DNA of 45,295 nt from Elusimicrobiota bacterium (GTDB lineage Bacteria; Elusimicrobiota; Elusimicrobia; Elusimicrobiales; UBA9959), in assembly GCA_016234365.1 (NCBI GenBank), contig JACRER010000029.1:1-45295 (forward strand), in the 5' to 3' direction. How positions within the stretch are numbered: the first letter of the stretch is position 1; every line of letters starts with the position of its first letter. The position numbers and the translations under genes are program-made. Shown here in pieces: positions 1 through 8,792 of the stretch. The notes beneath the pieces were generated by a model that was given only the letters and a program-made list of their open reading frames with translations, was not told where the DNA came from and searched no databases.

Positions 1-1
1 C

Positions 2-793
2 ACAGCTCCGGGACACTCCGAGCCGCTGGGCAGGCTGGTGGGCTTTTACGACATCACGCTCGACAAGGAACTGGCCCGCATCAAGGACGACTTCCTCCAC
101 TCCATCACGCACGACCTGCGCAACCCTATGGGCGCCATCAAAGGCTTTGTGGAGTTCATGATCAAGGAGATCCCCGGCCCCGTGAACGAAGCGCAGAAAA
201 AGATGCTGGTCTCCATAGACCGCGCCGCGTTCCGCCTGCTAGGCATGATCAACAATATCCTCGACGCGGCCAAGATGGAGGCCGGTAAAATGGAGCTCAA
301 GCTGGCCCCCGTGAACCTGCGCGAGGTCGCGGCCAGGGTCATAGAGCTGATGGAGTCCCTCGGCCAGCGCAAACAGATAAAGTTCGAGATCGAGGGGCCG
401 GACCAGCTCATCGTCAGCGCCGACCCCGGCCTGATGGAGCGCATGTTCACCAACCTTATCGGCAACGCCATCAAGTTCACGCCGGAGAACGGCGTGATAA
501 CCGCGGGCATGGCCGACGAAGGCGGGACGGTGCGGGCCTGGGTGCGCGATACCGGCGACGGCATCCCGCAGGAATACCTGGGTAAGGTTTTCGAGAAGTT
601 CGAGCAGGTGAAGGGGCAGAAGGCCGGCGGCACGGGCCTGGGGCTTACCATCTGCAAATACGTGGCGGAGGCCCACCAGGGCCGCGTCTGGGCCGAATCG
701 GAACCGGGCAAGGGCGCCAAGTTCGTCTTCTCTTTCCCCAAGGACCTCTGTCTCGACGAGGCCGGCAAGGTTTGCCGCAAGGCGGCGGCGTGA
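2..793 (+). CDS. Sensor histidine kinase, C-terminal part (cut by window edge)
   Basis: The reading frame is open to the left edge, so the gene starts outside the window; a GTG at 38 is probably internal. The visible part is a HisKA dimerisation domain with the phospho-acceptor His in HSITHDLRNP, followed by a HATPase_c domain with the N box (NLIGNAIKFTPENG), G1 box (VRDTGDGIP) and G2 box (GGTGLGLTIC), all canonical. Residues before the H box look like the end of a PAS or similar sensor domain. It should autophosphorylate and pass phosphate to a response regulator, but no partner lies next to it. Its stop overlaps the GTG start of the next gene (GTGA), which suggests translational coupling. 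Confidence 0.93.
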   Translation, partial: TAPGHSEPLGRLVGFYDITLDKELARIKDDFLHSITHDLRNPMGAIKGFVEFMIKEIPGPVNEAQKKMLVSIDRAAFRLLGMINNILDAAKMEAGKMELKLAPVNLREVAARVIELMESLGQRKQIKFEIEGPDQLIVSADPGLMERMFTNLIGNAIKFTPENGVITAGMADEGGTVRAWVRDTGDGIPQEYLGKVFEKFEQVKGQKAGGTGLGLTICKYVAEAHQGRVWAESEPGKGAKFVFSFPKDLCLDEAGKVCRKAAA

Positions 794-1944
794 AGTTGCT
801 GCCCGCGCTGCTGGCGCTGGCGTTCTTTTCCTCCGCCGCCCGCGCGGAGGAGCTGCAGAACATCGTGGTGCGCCCCGGAGATACGCTCTGGAGCATCTCC
901 AATACCTATTTAAAAGACCCCACCAAGTGGAACGAACTCCTTAAGTACAATAAACTGCCCGCCTCCGACCCTTCCATAGCCCTGCCGGGCATGGCCCTGC
1001 GGGTGCCGGTGCGCCTTATTAAGGAGCAGTACCGCGCGGCCAAGCTGGTCTACTACGTCAACGAGGTGCTGTTCCGCCGCACCGGCGTTACCGACTGGAA
1101 GGGCGTGGAGATGCGGATGGACCTCTTCAAGAGCGACACTATCCGCACCCGCGTCAACGCCCGGGCCGACGTTAAGTTCTATACCGGCGAGATCCTCAAC
1201 CTCTACCCCAATTCCATAGCCGTGCTGCGCCCGCCGGACAAAAAGAATACCGACGTGGAGCTGCTGGCCGGCGAAATGCGCGGCCTGCGCTCGCGCGTGG
1301 TCACGGCCTCGGCGCGCATCACGCCAAAGACCAAGGACACCGAGTTCGGCGCCAAGCTCAAAGACGACCTTACCACGCTGGTGCAGGTCTACAAGGGTAA
1401 GGCCGACGTAGAAGCCCAGGGCAAGACCGTGGAGGTCTCGGAAGGCTTCGCCGCCGAGGTCAAGATGGACATGCCGCCTTCCAACCCGATAAAGCTTCCG
1501 CCGCTGCCTGAACTGGACCCGAGCCAGACGGCGCTTACCGCCTCCGCCGGCCCCCAGCTCCGCACGGAGGGGGGCATAGTGTCGCTGAACCTGAAGAAGG
1601 ACGTCCGCGTAGGCGGCGCAGGCGCGGCCCTGCCCAAGGATAAGGACCTGACCGGGAACATGCCCAAGGTGGGCAATGTGGACGATAAGAATATCGACGC
1701 CAACGAGATCGTGAAAATGATCACGGTCGCAAACCCTGTGCAGAGCTATCACCTGCAGGTGGCCAGGGACCAGAATTTCACCAGCCTGGCGCTGGATAAG
1801 AATTACGACGCTTTCGAAACCATCGCGCTGGCCGATCTGATGACGCCGGGAGACTACTACATGCGCGTGGCCCTTGTGGACCTGCTCGGCTTCGAAGGCA
1901 AGTTCAGCACGCCCCGCCGTATAACCGTAGGCAAGCCCCGCTAA
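790..1944 (+). CDS. Secreted LysM and FecR-domain protein
   Basis: This 384-residue protein starts at GTG 790, which overlaps the previous stop and places a signal peptide (KLLPALLALAFFSSAARA) at the N-terminus. An earlier in-frame ATG at 772 would spoil the signal. A LysM domain follows (about residues 25-75; VVRPGDTLWSIS), normally a peptidoglycan-binding module. Next is a FecR-like domain (about 105-220), a periplasmic beta-rich fold here not linked to a sigma factor. The C-terminal third resembles the Ig-like tails seen in LysM/FecR proteins. It probably acts at the cell wall; its exact role is unknown. Coupling to the upstream kinase suggests an envelope-sensing unit, which is inference. 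Confidence 0.85.
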   Translation: MKLLPALLALAFFSSAARAEELQNIVVRPGDTLWSISNTYLKDPTKWNELLKYNKLPASDPSIALPGMALRVPVRLIKEQYRAAKLVYYVNEVLFRRTGVTDWKGVEMRMDLFKSDTIRTRVNARADVKFYTGEILNLYPNSIAVLRPPDKKNTDVELLAGEMRGLRSRVVTASARITPKTKDTEFGAKLKDDLTTLVQVYKGKADVEAQGKTVEVSEGFAAEVKMDMPPSNPIKLPPLPELDPSQTALTASAGPQLRTEGGIVSLNLKKDVRVGGAGAALPKDKDLTGNMPKVGNVDDKNIDANEIVKMITVANPVQSYHLQVARDQNFTSLALDKNYDAFETIALADLMTPGDYYMRVALVDLLGFEGKFSTPRRITVGKPR

Positions 1945-1952
1945 GGCGGGGC
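1935..1952 (+). terminator. Stem-loop spanning the LysM/FecR stop codon
   Basis: A 7-bp GC stem (GCCCCGC / GCGGGGC) with a TAAG loop includes the stop codon of the LysM/FecR gene. There is no U-run, so it is a weak terminator or an mRNA-stability hairpin. AT-rich sequence with two TATAAT hexamers (1956-1961 and 1965-1970) follows directly, so a promoter for the next gene is possible, though no good -35 box is visible. Confidence 0.4.
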
Positions 1953-1977
1953 GCCTATAATTAATATAATCCTTTAT

Positions 1978-3564
1978 ATGAGGCTTCGCCGCCTGCTGTG
2001 GCTCGCTATACTTTTCATGCCCGCGCCGCCGGCCCGGGCCGTGCCCGCCGCCCCCGGCCAGTCCACGGTCTGGGACCGGATCATGGCCGAGCAGAGCGCG
2101 GTAAACCTGCGCCGCGGCTACTCGCGGATGGGGGAGGAGGATTACGCCGCAGCCGCGGACGAATTCTTCAAGGCCGCGCAGAAGAACCCTTCCGACCCTT
2201 GGGCGCGGCTGCTGTACGGCTCCGCGCTCTACTGGCTGGGCGCCCCGGACAAGGCGCTGGACGAATTCGAAGAGGCCCTGCGGCTGGACCCGCGCAACTC
2301 CATGGCCCTGCAGCTGCGCGGCATAGTCAAGGCGCGCGCCGGAAACTACGGCGGCGCGCTGGCCGACTTCCTCGCTTCCGAAAAACTGGACCAGTCGCGT
2401 CCGGACGTGAAAATGAACGCCGGGTCCGTCTACCAGGCGCTCGGCAACGCCGCCAGGGCGCTGGACTACTTCCGCGCCGCGGCCGCCCTGGACCCTTCCA
2501 ACCCGCTTTACCGTTACCAGCTCGGCATGTTCTATTCCCGCCTGGGCCGCTATGACCAGGCGGCCGTTCAGCTGGAAAAGGCGGTTTCCCTGTTCTCCGG
2601 GTACGAGGACGCGATCCTGGAGCTGGCCGTGCTGCGCGAACGCGACGGGGCGTTGGGGCCCGCTATAAAACTTTACCGCAAGGCGCTGGACCTAAAGCCG
2701 GGCGATTCCGTGGCGCGCTTGCGGCTGGGCTGGGCGCTGCACAAGGCCGGCCGGGACGGGGAGATCCGCAAGGTGCTCGACGGCTCCTTCCTGCTGGCGC
2801 CGTCGAACGAAAAAGGCGGCATCTCGATGGGGTTGGCTTACGCCGGGCCGCAGCCTGGCGCCGCCGCACCGGCCGCGAGCCCGCTGTATTCGTCGCTGCG
2901 CAAGATCCCCGCGGGCCAGGACGCGCGGATCACCGTGGAACTGCTTGAAACGCCCAAGGCCGCGCTTACCCCGGCCGCCGCCGGAGAGAAGCTGCGCGCC
3001 GGCCTGCGCGATTCCTTGCGCCGGCCCAAGGTCAGCTATACCAAACGCGAGTATTTCCTGCCGGCCTCTTCCCCCGAAGAGCGCGAAAAACGCGCCGCCG
3101 CGGTGGCCGCGGAGGCCGATAAGCTCATGAAGGCCGTCTCTCCGGATAACGACGCGCGGCTGAATTTTAACGTGGTGACAGGGCCGCCCGCGGCCGCTGG
3201 CAAGCCCGGGGCGAAGGCCTACTTCAAGCCGCGCGACGTGGGCAACGATATGGGGCTCTGGGTGATGGGCGACAACTGGCTGGAGAACGCCGGGGAAGCG
3301 CTGGAGGAACTGGAAGAGGACGGCGGGGCGGGGCGCGAAGTTAAACTGCTGCGCGGCCTCGGCTACCTGCTGGTAGGCGAGCACGAACTGGCGCTGCAGG
3401 AGTTCTCCGGCGGCGGGGCGCAGGCGGCGTTGGGCCGGAGCGCCGCCTGGGTGGAGGCCGGCGCCGAAGATAAGGCGCTGGCGGAATGCCTTGAGGCCCT
3501 GAGGCTGGAGCCGGCCAATAAGATCGCGCTGGCCAACAAGGCCTGGCTGGGAGGCGGAAAATGA
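1978..3564 (+). CDS. Secreted tetratricopeptide-repeat protein
   Basis: This 528-residue protein has an N-terminal signal peptide (LLWLAILFMPAPPARA). About six TPR units span residues 45-275, recognisable by the A.....Y...A......P pattern (for example AAQKNPSDPWARLLYGSALY). A low-complexity Ala/Pro linker and a less conserved region follow, and a TPR-like pair lies at the C-terminus (about 445-525). TPR proteins are protein-protein scaffolds; this one should sit in the periplasm or on the outer membrane. It overlaps the next gene by 4 bp (ATGA). Its specific partner cannot be read from the sequence. Confidence 0.85.
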   Translation: MRLRRLLWLAILFMPAPPARAVPAAPGQSTVWDRIMAEQSAVNLRRGYSRMGEEDYAAAADEFFKAAQKNPSDPWARLLYGSALYWLGAPDKALDEFEEALRLDPRNSMALQLRGIVKARAGNYGGALADFLASEKLDQSRPDVKMNAGSVYQALGNAARALDYFRAAAALDPSNPLYRYQLGMFYSRLGRYDQAAVQLEKAVSLFSGYEDAILELAVLRERDGALGPAIKLYRKALDLKPGDSVARLRLGWALHKAGRDGEIRKVLDGSFLLAPSNEKGGISMGLAYAGPQPGAAAPAASPLYSSLRKIPAGQDARITVELLETPKAALTPAAAGEKLRAGLRDSLRRPKVSYTKREYFLPASSPEEREKRAAAVAAEADKLMKAVSPDNDARLNFNVVTGPPAAAGKPGAKAYFKPRDVGNDMGLWVMGDNWLENAGEALEELEEDGGAGREVKLLRGLGYLLVGEHELALQEFSGGGAQAALGRSAAWVEAGAEDKALAECLEALRLEPANKIALANKAWLGGGK

Positions 3565-4121
3565 AGATAACGGTGCCGCCGGGAACGGCCAATATCGTAA
3601 TAGGTTTCTCCGACTGCGCGCTCAAGGAGCGCCTTAGCGCAAAACTCTGCGCGGCTTACGGCCGCTGGCTGGGGGGCTTTCGCACCCTCGAACTCAGGGA
3701 CGGGCGCGTGCGTAAAGGTTTTGAGATAGCGGCCCTGGGCGGGGGGCGCGCGGTACTGGCCTCCCGGGAACTGGTTTCCCCGGTGGCCTTCAATAAGTAC
3801 GGTGTGGACCTGGGCGCCCTGGAAGCCACGGCCCTGCCCGCGCTGGAGGCCGCCGCGGCCGGAGGGCGCGTGCTGCTCTTCGACGAGCTGGGGCCGATGG
3901 CCCTGCTTTCGGCCAAGTTCAGCGCGCGCGCGGTGGAGCTGCTCTTCTCCGGCCGGCCGTGCGTGGTCTTTTACCGGCGCGGCGCCAAAACGTTCGAGGA
4001 CGCTTTTTCCCGCATGCGCGATACTGTTATAATTGAACTTTCCCGGGAAAGCTGGGCGGAGGCGGTAACCGCCGCGCAGACTTTCCTGGATACGACGGTC
4101 CCCCTGATGGAGAACCACTGA
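3561..4121 (+). CDS. THEP1-family NTPase homologue lacking a P-loop
   Basis: The 186-residue protein follows the THEP1 (nucleoside-triphosphatase) pattern: GGFRTLELRDGRVRKGFEI, then NKYGVDLGALE, then the Walker B segment VLLFDELGPM (about residues 104-113), and a C-terminal VIIELSRESW. The glycine-rich Walker A motif expected near residues 12-22 is replaced by IGFSDCALKER, with no GxxGxGK[ST]. ATP binding by the usual route therefore looks impossible. Its start overlaps the TPR gene and its stop directly abuts the murC start, so it is co-expressed with both. It is probably a non-catalytic paralogue kept for binding or regulation; that role is inference. Confidence 0.75.
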   Translation: MKITVPPGTANIVIGFSDCALKERLSAKLCAAYGRWLGGFRTLELRDGRVRKGFEIAALGGGRAVLASRELVSPVAFNKYGVDLGALEATALPALEAAAAGGRVLLFDELGPMALLSAKFSARAVELLFSGRPCVVFYRRGAKTFEDAFSRMRDTVIIELSRESWAEAVTAAQTFLDTTVPLMENH

Positions 4122-5522
4122 ATGAACGATTTCGCTGAAGACCTGGACCTGGCGGCCGTGCGCCGCGCGCATTTCATAGGTATCGGCGGCATAGGCATGA
4201 GCGGCATCGCGCGGCTGATGCTGGGCCTGGGCTACCGCGTCTCGGGTTCCGACTCCCGGGAGTCGGAAATAACCCGGGCGCTGGCCCGCGAAGGCGCCGC
4301 CATCTCCGTCGGGCATAAGGCCTCCGCGCTGGGTTCCCCGGACGCGGTGGTGGTCAGTTCGGCCATCAGCCAGGACAACCCGGAACTGCGCGAGGCCCTG
4401 CGCCGCGGCCTCCCCGTTGTGCGCCGCGCCCTGATGCTTTCCAAGCTCGCCGCGCTCAAGAAGACGGTGACCATAGCCGGCACGCATGGCAAGACCACCA
4501 CCACCTCCATGACCGCCGCCGCGCTTGAAGCCGCCGGCGCCGACGCCACCGCCGTGGTAGGCGGCATAATCAAAGGGGCGGGGTCGAACCTGAAACTGGG
4601 CGGCGGGGAATACCTCGTGGCCGAGGCCGACGAGTCCGACGGCTCCTTCCTTTATTTTTCGCCGCTGGTCACCTGCGTCACCAATATAGACTCCGACCAT
4701 CTCGACCATTACGGCAGCATGGCTAACCTCAAGGCGGCGTTCCGGCGCCACCTCGCGAGCCTGCCTTTCTACGGCCAGGCGGCGCTGTGCAGCGACGACC
4801 CCGGCGTGCGGGAACTGCTGCCCGGCCTTAAGGCGCCCCACGTGACCTGCAGCCTCGGCGGGAAAGCCGACTGGGAGGCCAAAGCCCCGGCCTTCGGCGG
4901 CGGCGTAAGTTCCTATACCGTCTTTTTCCGCGGCCGGAAGAAAGGCCGCGTGCGCCTTAAGACCGGCGGCGACCATAATATCCGCAATTCGCTGCTGGCG
5001 CTGGCGGCGGGCTCCTACCTCGGTTTCGATTTCGACCGCCTCGCCGAAGGCCTCTGGAACTTCAGCGGCGTCAAGCGCCGCATGGACCGCCACGGCACGG
5101 CCGGCGGCGTGGAATTTGTGGACGATTACGGCCACCACCCGACGGAGGTAAAGGCCACGCTGGCGGCGGCCCGCACCATTTTCAAGGGCCGGCGGCTAGT
5201 GGTGCTGTTCCAGCCGCACCGCTACAGCCGCACGGCGCTGCTCTACCGCGAGTTCGGGCGGGCTTTTGGCGACGCCGGAAAACTATTCGTGGCCCCGGTC
5301 TACGCCGCCGGAGAAAAGCCCCGGCCCGGAGTGGATTCCTCCCTCGTCCTGCGCGAACTCGCCCGCAACGGCCGCCCCGCGGCGGCGTACCCGGGCGCGC
5401 TGGAAGTGATGAAGGAACTTAAACCCGGGGACGTGCTGCTCACCCTGGGCGCCGGCGACATCTGGAAGGCCGGCGAGGACATCAAGCTGAAACTGCAGAC
5501 GCTCGGGCAGGGCCGGCTCTGA
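4122..5522 (+). CDS. murC: UDP-N-acetylmuramate--L-alanine ligase
   Basis: MurC joins L-alanine to UDP-MurNAc in the cytoplasmic stage of peptidoglycan synthesis. The 466-residue length is normal. The N-terminal UDP-binding Rossmann motif reads FIGIGGIGMSGIA, the Mur ligase P-loop reads GTHGKTTTTSM, and the central domain has EADESDGSF and TNIDSDHLDHYGS. The C-terminal domain shows VDDYGHHPTEV and FQPHRYSRT, both MurC signatures. The start ATG directly follows the TGA of the THEP1-like gene. Other mur/fts genes are not adjacent, so this is not a classic dcw cluster. Confidence 0.97.
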   Translation: MNDFAEDLDLAAVRRAHFIGIGGIGMSGIARLMLGLGYRVSGSDSRESEITRALAREGAAISVGHKASALGSPDAVVVSSAISQDNPELREALRRGLPVVRRALMLSKLAALKKTVTIAGTHGKTTTTSMTAAALEAAGADATAVVGGIIKGAGSNLKLGGGEYLVAEADESDGSFLYFSPLVTCVTNIDSDHLDHYGSMANLKAAFRRHLASLPFYGQAALCSDDPGVRELLPGLKAPHVTCSLGGKADWEAKAPAFGGGVSSYTVFFRGRKKGRVRLKTGGDHNIRNSLLALAAGSYLGFDFDRLAEGLWNFSGVKRRMDRHGTAGGVEFVDDYGHHPTEVKATLAAARTIFKGRRLVVLFQPHRYSRTALLYREFGRAFGDAGKLFVAPVYAAGEKPRPGVDSSLVLRELARNGRPAAAYPGALEVMKELKPGDVLLTLGAGDIWKAGEDIKLKLQTLGQGRL

Positions 5523-5525
5523 CGC

Positions 5526-6296
5526 ATGCCAAAATACAGCCAGGTCTTCCTCAACGACAAAGGCATCTGCGCCCGGATAGCCGGCGCCCTGTCCGTCGGG
5601 ATTTTTGACCGCGTCGTGGAGATAGGCCCCGGCGGCGGGGCGCTTACCTCGTTCCTTTTTCCGAAGTACGGCCCGCTGATGAAAGCCGTGGAAATAGATA
5701 CGGCGCTGCTGCCGGGGCTGGCCGCCAAATTCCCCGGCCTGGAGATAGTAAATTCGGATTTTCTCGAAGTGGACCTGGCCGCCGCGGCCGGGCCCGGGCG
5801 CATAGCCTTTATAGGCAATCTCCCCTACGAATGCGCCACCCCGATACTGGATAAGGTACTGGCCTTCCCCGGCCTGGCCCTGGCGGTGTTCATGTTCCAG
5901 AAAGAGGTGGCCCACAAGATAGTGGCCGTTCCCGGCGCCTCCGATTATGGTTTCCTGACGCTGGTGACCGGGGCGCGCGCCCACGCCGAACTGCTCATGG
6001 ACGTGAAGGCCGGGAGTTTCCGCCCGGTGCCCGCCGTGGATTCCTCGGTGGTGATCTTCCGGCCCCGCGCCTATTTCAGCGACGGGGCCGCCGAGGAGCG
6101 TTTCCGCGAACTGGTCCGCAAGGCGTTCATGCACAGGCGAAAGACGCTCGTGAATTCGCTCGGCCTTTGCGGCGTGGATAAGGCGCGGGCCGCCGCCGCC
6201 GTGGCGGCCGCCGGGTTTAAGCTCACCGCGCGGGCGCAGGAACTGCCTCTGGCCGCTTTCGCCTCGCTTTCGGAAGCCATCCTGGGGGGGAGATGA
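5526..6296 (+). CDS. rsmA: 16S rRNA adenine dimethyltransferase
   Basis: RsmA (KsgA) dimethylates two adjacent adenines in the 3'-terminal hairpin of 16S rRNA using S-adenosylmethionine. The 256-residue protein has the family N-terminus (YSQVFLND), SAM-binding motif I (VVEIGPGGGALT), an acidic residue in VEIDTALL, and the catalytic motif IV NLPYECATPIL. The C-terminal small helical domain contains the conserved FRPVPAVDSSVV and RRKTLVNSL segments. It begins 3 nt after murC and overlaps the next gene by 4 nt, so it is part of the same operon. Confidence 0.95.
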   Translation: MPKYSQVFLNDKGICARIAGALSVGIFDRVVEIGPGGGALTSFLFPKYGPLMKAVEIDTALLPGLAAKFPGLEIVNSDFLEVDLAAAAGPGRIAFIGNLPYECATPILDKVLAFPGLALAVFMFQKEVAHKIVAVPGASDYGFLTLVTGARAHAELLMDVKAGSFRPVPAVDSSVVIFRPRAYFSDGAAEERFRELVRKAFMHRRKTLVNSLGLCGVDKARAAAAVAAAGFKLTARAQELPLAAFASLSEAILGGR

Positions 6297-7030
6297 AAAA
6301 AGTCATAGTGCTGCCGGCGTACAACGCCGCCAGAACGCTGGAGGCGACGGTAGCCTCGCTGCCTAAAGGTACTTTCGACGAGATCATCCTGGTGGACGAC
6401 CTCTCCTCGGACGGTACTTACGAACTTGCCGTGAAGCTGGGCCTGCGGGCGGTCCGCCATACGCACAACCGCGGTTATGGCGGCAACCAGAAGACCTGCT
6501 ACGCACTGGCGCTGGAGTCCGGCGCGGACATAGTGGTGATGCTGCATCCGGACTATCAGTATGAACCGCGCCTGATACCGTTCATGACCGGCATTATAGA
6601 GACAGGGGTCTGCGACGTGGTGCTTGGCAACCGCATCCGCAGCCGCGCCGAGGCGCTGGCCGGCGGCATGCCGGTCTATAAGTACGCGGCCAACAGGCTG
6701 CTCACCGTAGTCCAGAACCTGGCGGCAGGGCAGAACCTTGGGGAATGGCATAGCGGTCTCAGGGCCTATTCCAGGGAGGCGCTGCTGAAGGTCAACTGGC
6801 AGGCCAACTCCGAAGATTTTGTTTTCGATGCCCAATTCCTCTTCGAGGCCGCCTTCCTGGGGCTGCGCCTGGGCGACATCCCGGCGCCGGCCAGGTATTT
6901 TCCGGAGGCTTCCTCCATAAACCTGGGCCGCAGCCTCGTTTACGGCCTGGCCACGCTGTGGGCTATGGCCGAATTCCTGGTTAACAGGACCGGCCTGGCC
7001 TCCACACGCCGTTACCGCAGTCCGATATAA
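6293..7030 (+). CDS. Family 2 glycosyltransferase (DPM1/GtrB-like)
   Basis: This 245-residue protein has the GT-A fold signatures of family 2: VLPAYNAARTLEATV at the N-terminus, the nucleotide-binding ILVDDLSSDGT, and the metal-binding region HPDYQYEP where most relatives have DADGQ. The acceptor-side motif reads EWHSGLRAYSRE. It lacks the transmembrane pair found in longer polyprenyl-phosphate mannosyltransferases, so it is probably a peripheral enzyme. The sugar donor and the acceptor cannot be told. It overlaps rsmA by 4 bp. Confidence 0.85.
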   Translation: MKKVIVLPAYNAARTLEATVASLPKGTFDEIILVDDLSSDGTYELAVKLGLRAVRHTHNRGYGGNQKTCYALALESGADIVVMLHPDYQYEPRLIPFMTGIIETGVCDVVLGNRIRSRAEALAGGMPVYKYAANRLLTVVQNLAAGQNLGEWHSGLRAYSREALLKVNWQANSEDFVFDAQFLFEAAFLGLRLGDIPAPARYFPEASSINLGRSLVYGLATLWAMAEFLVNRTGLASTRRYRSPI

Positions 7031-7103
7031 TATTAAATTAGTATAATTGTCATAGCCGCCATATTTGCGGCCGTATCGCTTTGCCGTCTGCCGAGGAAGG
7101 GCC

Positions 7104-8150
7104 ATGAACATACACGCTAAACGCATTAAAGACCTGCAACACCTGCTCAAACAGAACAAACTGGACGCGATAGTGCTCACCAGGACCCTGGACATAGGGT
7201 TCCTCACCGGGTACTACATGGACGATTACCTGCTGCTGGTATCGCGCGGCGCGGCCTGGGCCATAGCCCCGCAGATGTTCGTGGAGGACCTGAAGGTAAA
7301 GGCCCCGTTCGTGACGCCCGTGGCCGCGGCCGGCGGGTTCGAGCAGGCCGTACTGGACCTGCGCCAGAAGCACAAACTGCGCAAAGCGGCTTTCGACCCG
7401 GAATACGAGACTTACAACCGCGGCAACCTCTGGCGCAAGAACGGTTTTTCCGAGAAGGGCGGACTGCTGGGCTCGCTTCGCGCCATCAAGGAAGGGGAGG
7501 AGGTTTCCGACCTCCGTAAATCCTGCCGCATCGCCGCAAAGGCTTTCGGCCTTATAAAACCCCGCATAAAGACCGGCCGCACCGAACTGTCCGTTTACCG
7601 CGAGCTAGAGGACATCATGCAGGCCATGGGCGCCAAGGGGCCGTCGTTCAACCTCATCGTCGGGTTCGGCCCCAACTCCGCCCTGCCGCACCACATCACT
7701 TCCGAGCGCAAACTCCGCAACAACGAAGCCGTGCTGCTGGATTACGGCTGCGTCTACAACCACTATTGCTCCGATATCACGCGCACCTATTTCCACGGCC
7801 GTCCGACCGAGGAGTTTAAAAAGGTCTATTCCATAGTGGCCCGGTCCCAGAAGGCCGGCCTGGCCGCGGTCCGCGGCGGCGTAAAGGCGATGTCGGTGGA
7901 CAAGGCCTGCCGCGACGTCATAGCCGACGCCGGCTACGGCCAGTACTTCATCCACGGCACCGGCCACGGCGTGGGGCTTGAGATCCACGAATTCCCGCGC
8001 CTTAACACCAAGTTCGAGGCGACGCTGCGGCCGGGCATGGCCGTCACGGTGGAGCCGGGCATCTACCTGCACGGCAAGTTCGGCGTGCGCATTGAAGATT
8101 CGGTCCTGGTCACCAGGACGGGCTGCGAAATACTTACGAAGACTGCTTAG
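7104..8150 (+). CDS. M24 family aminopeptidase (Xaa-Pro type)
   Basis: This 348-residue cytoplasmic metallopeptidase probably cleaves the N-terminal residue before proline. The N-terminal creatinase-like domain (about 1-120) is followed by the pita-bread catalytic domain. The five metal ligands are visible: Asp in LLDYGCVY, Asp in CSDITRTY, His in GTGHGVGLEIHE, Glu in TVEPGIYL and Glu in VRIEDSVLV. ATG 7104 was chosen because GAGGAAGG lies just upstream; an in-frame start at 7065 has no ribosome-binding site. AT-rich DNA with TATAAT at 7042-7047 may hold its promoter. Confidence 0.9.
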   Translation: MNIHAKRIKDLQHLLKQNKLDAIVLTRTLDIGFLTGYYMDDYLLLVSRGAAWAIAPQMFVEDLKVKAPFVTPVAAAGGFEQAVLDLRQKHKLRKAAFDPEYETYNRGNLWRKNGFSEKGGLLGSLRAIKEGEEVSDLRKSCRIAAKAFGLIKPRIKTGRTELSVYRELEDIMQAMGAKGPSFNLIVGFGPNSALPHHITSERKLRNNEAVLLDYGCVYNHYCSDITRTYFHGRPTEEFKKVYSIVARSQKAGLAAVRGGVKAMSVDKACRDVIADAGYGQYFIHGTGHGVGLEIHEFPRLNTKFEATLRPGMAVTVEPGIYLHGKFGVRIEDSVLVTRTGCEILTKTA

Positions 8151-8164
8151 GCAACGGAGGAAAG

Positions 8165-8728
8165 ATGACGATATTAGCGATAGTACTGCTGGTGCTCGGC
8201 GGCTGGGTCGTGGTTACGTTCAACGGCCTGGTGAAGCTGCGCAACCAGGTGCAGAACGCGTTCCGGCAGATAGACGTGCAGCTTAAACGCCGGCACGACC
8301 TGATCCCCAACCTCGTCGAGTCCGTCAGGGGCGAGATGAAGTTCGAGAAGGAAACGCTCGAGCGCGTTATCCAGGCCCGCGCCGCGGCGGTCTCCGCCGG
8401 CCAGGGCGGCAACATGAACGACGTTCTCGCCAAGGAAGGCATGCTGACGCAGGCGCTGGGCCGCCTGATAGCGCTGACCGAGAACTATCCCAACCTTAAG
8501 GCCAACGACTCCGTCCACAAGCTGATGGAGGAACTGACGCATACCGAGAACCAGATCGGCTTCTCGCGCCAGTTCTACAACGACGTGGTCACCCGGTTCA
8601 ACACGGACCAGCAGGTGTTCCCCACCAATATGTTCTCCGCGATGCTGGGCTTCTCGCCCGCCACGCTGTGGGAACTCCCCGCCGATTCCCCCGAGCGGGA
8701 GAACGTGAAGGTCAACCTGGCTATCTGA
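8165..8728 (+). CDS. LemA family membrane protein
   Basis: This 187-residue protein has one N-terminal transmembrane helix (TILAIVLLVLGGWVVVTF) followed by the helical LemA domain with its signature LRNQVQNAFRQIDVQLKRR and HDLIPNLVE. LemA proteins are anchored with most of the helical domain in the periplasm; their biochemical function is unsettled. A strong ribosome-binding site (GGAGGAAAG) precedes the ATG. Pairing with an M48 protease gene downstream is common for LemA and suggests a shared role in membrane-protein quality control, which is inference. Confidence 0.92.
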   Translation: MTILAIVLLVLGGWVVVTFNGLVKLRNQVQNAFRQIDVQLKRRHDLIPNLVESVRGEMKFEKETLERVIQARAAAVSAGQGGNMNDVLAKEGMLTQALGRLIALTENYPNLKANDSVHKLMEELTHTENQIGFSRQFYNDVVTRFNTDQQVFPTNMFSAMLGFSPATLWELPADSPERENVKVNLAI

Positions 8729-8792
8729 GCCGCGGCCAGCCGCGCGCACGGGCACTCCCCGCGCGCGCCGGCGCGGCCGGCCCAGCGGGAAT

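Noticed and set aside
3363-5138. A 591-codon open frame on the minus strand opposite the TPR, THEP1-like and murC genes
   Set aside because: GC-rich DNA makes long antisense frames. The plus strand holds murC with clear motifs, and the minus frame has no recognisable domain.
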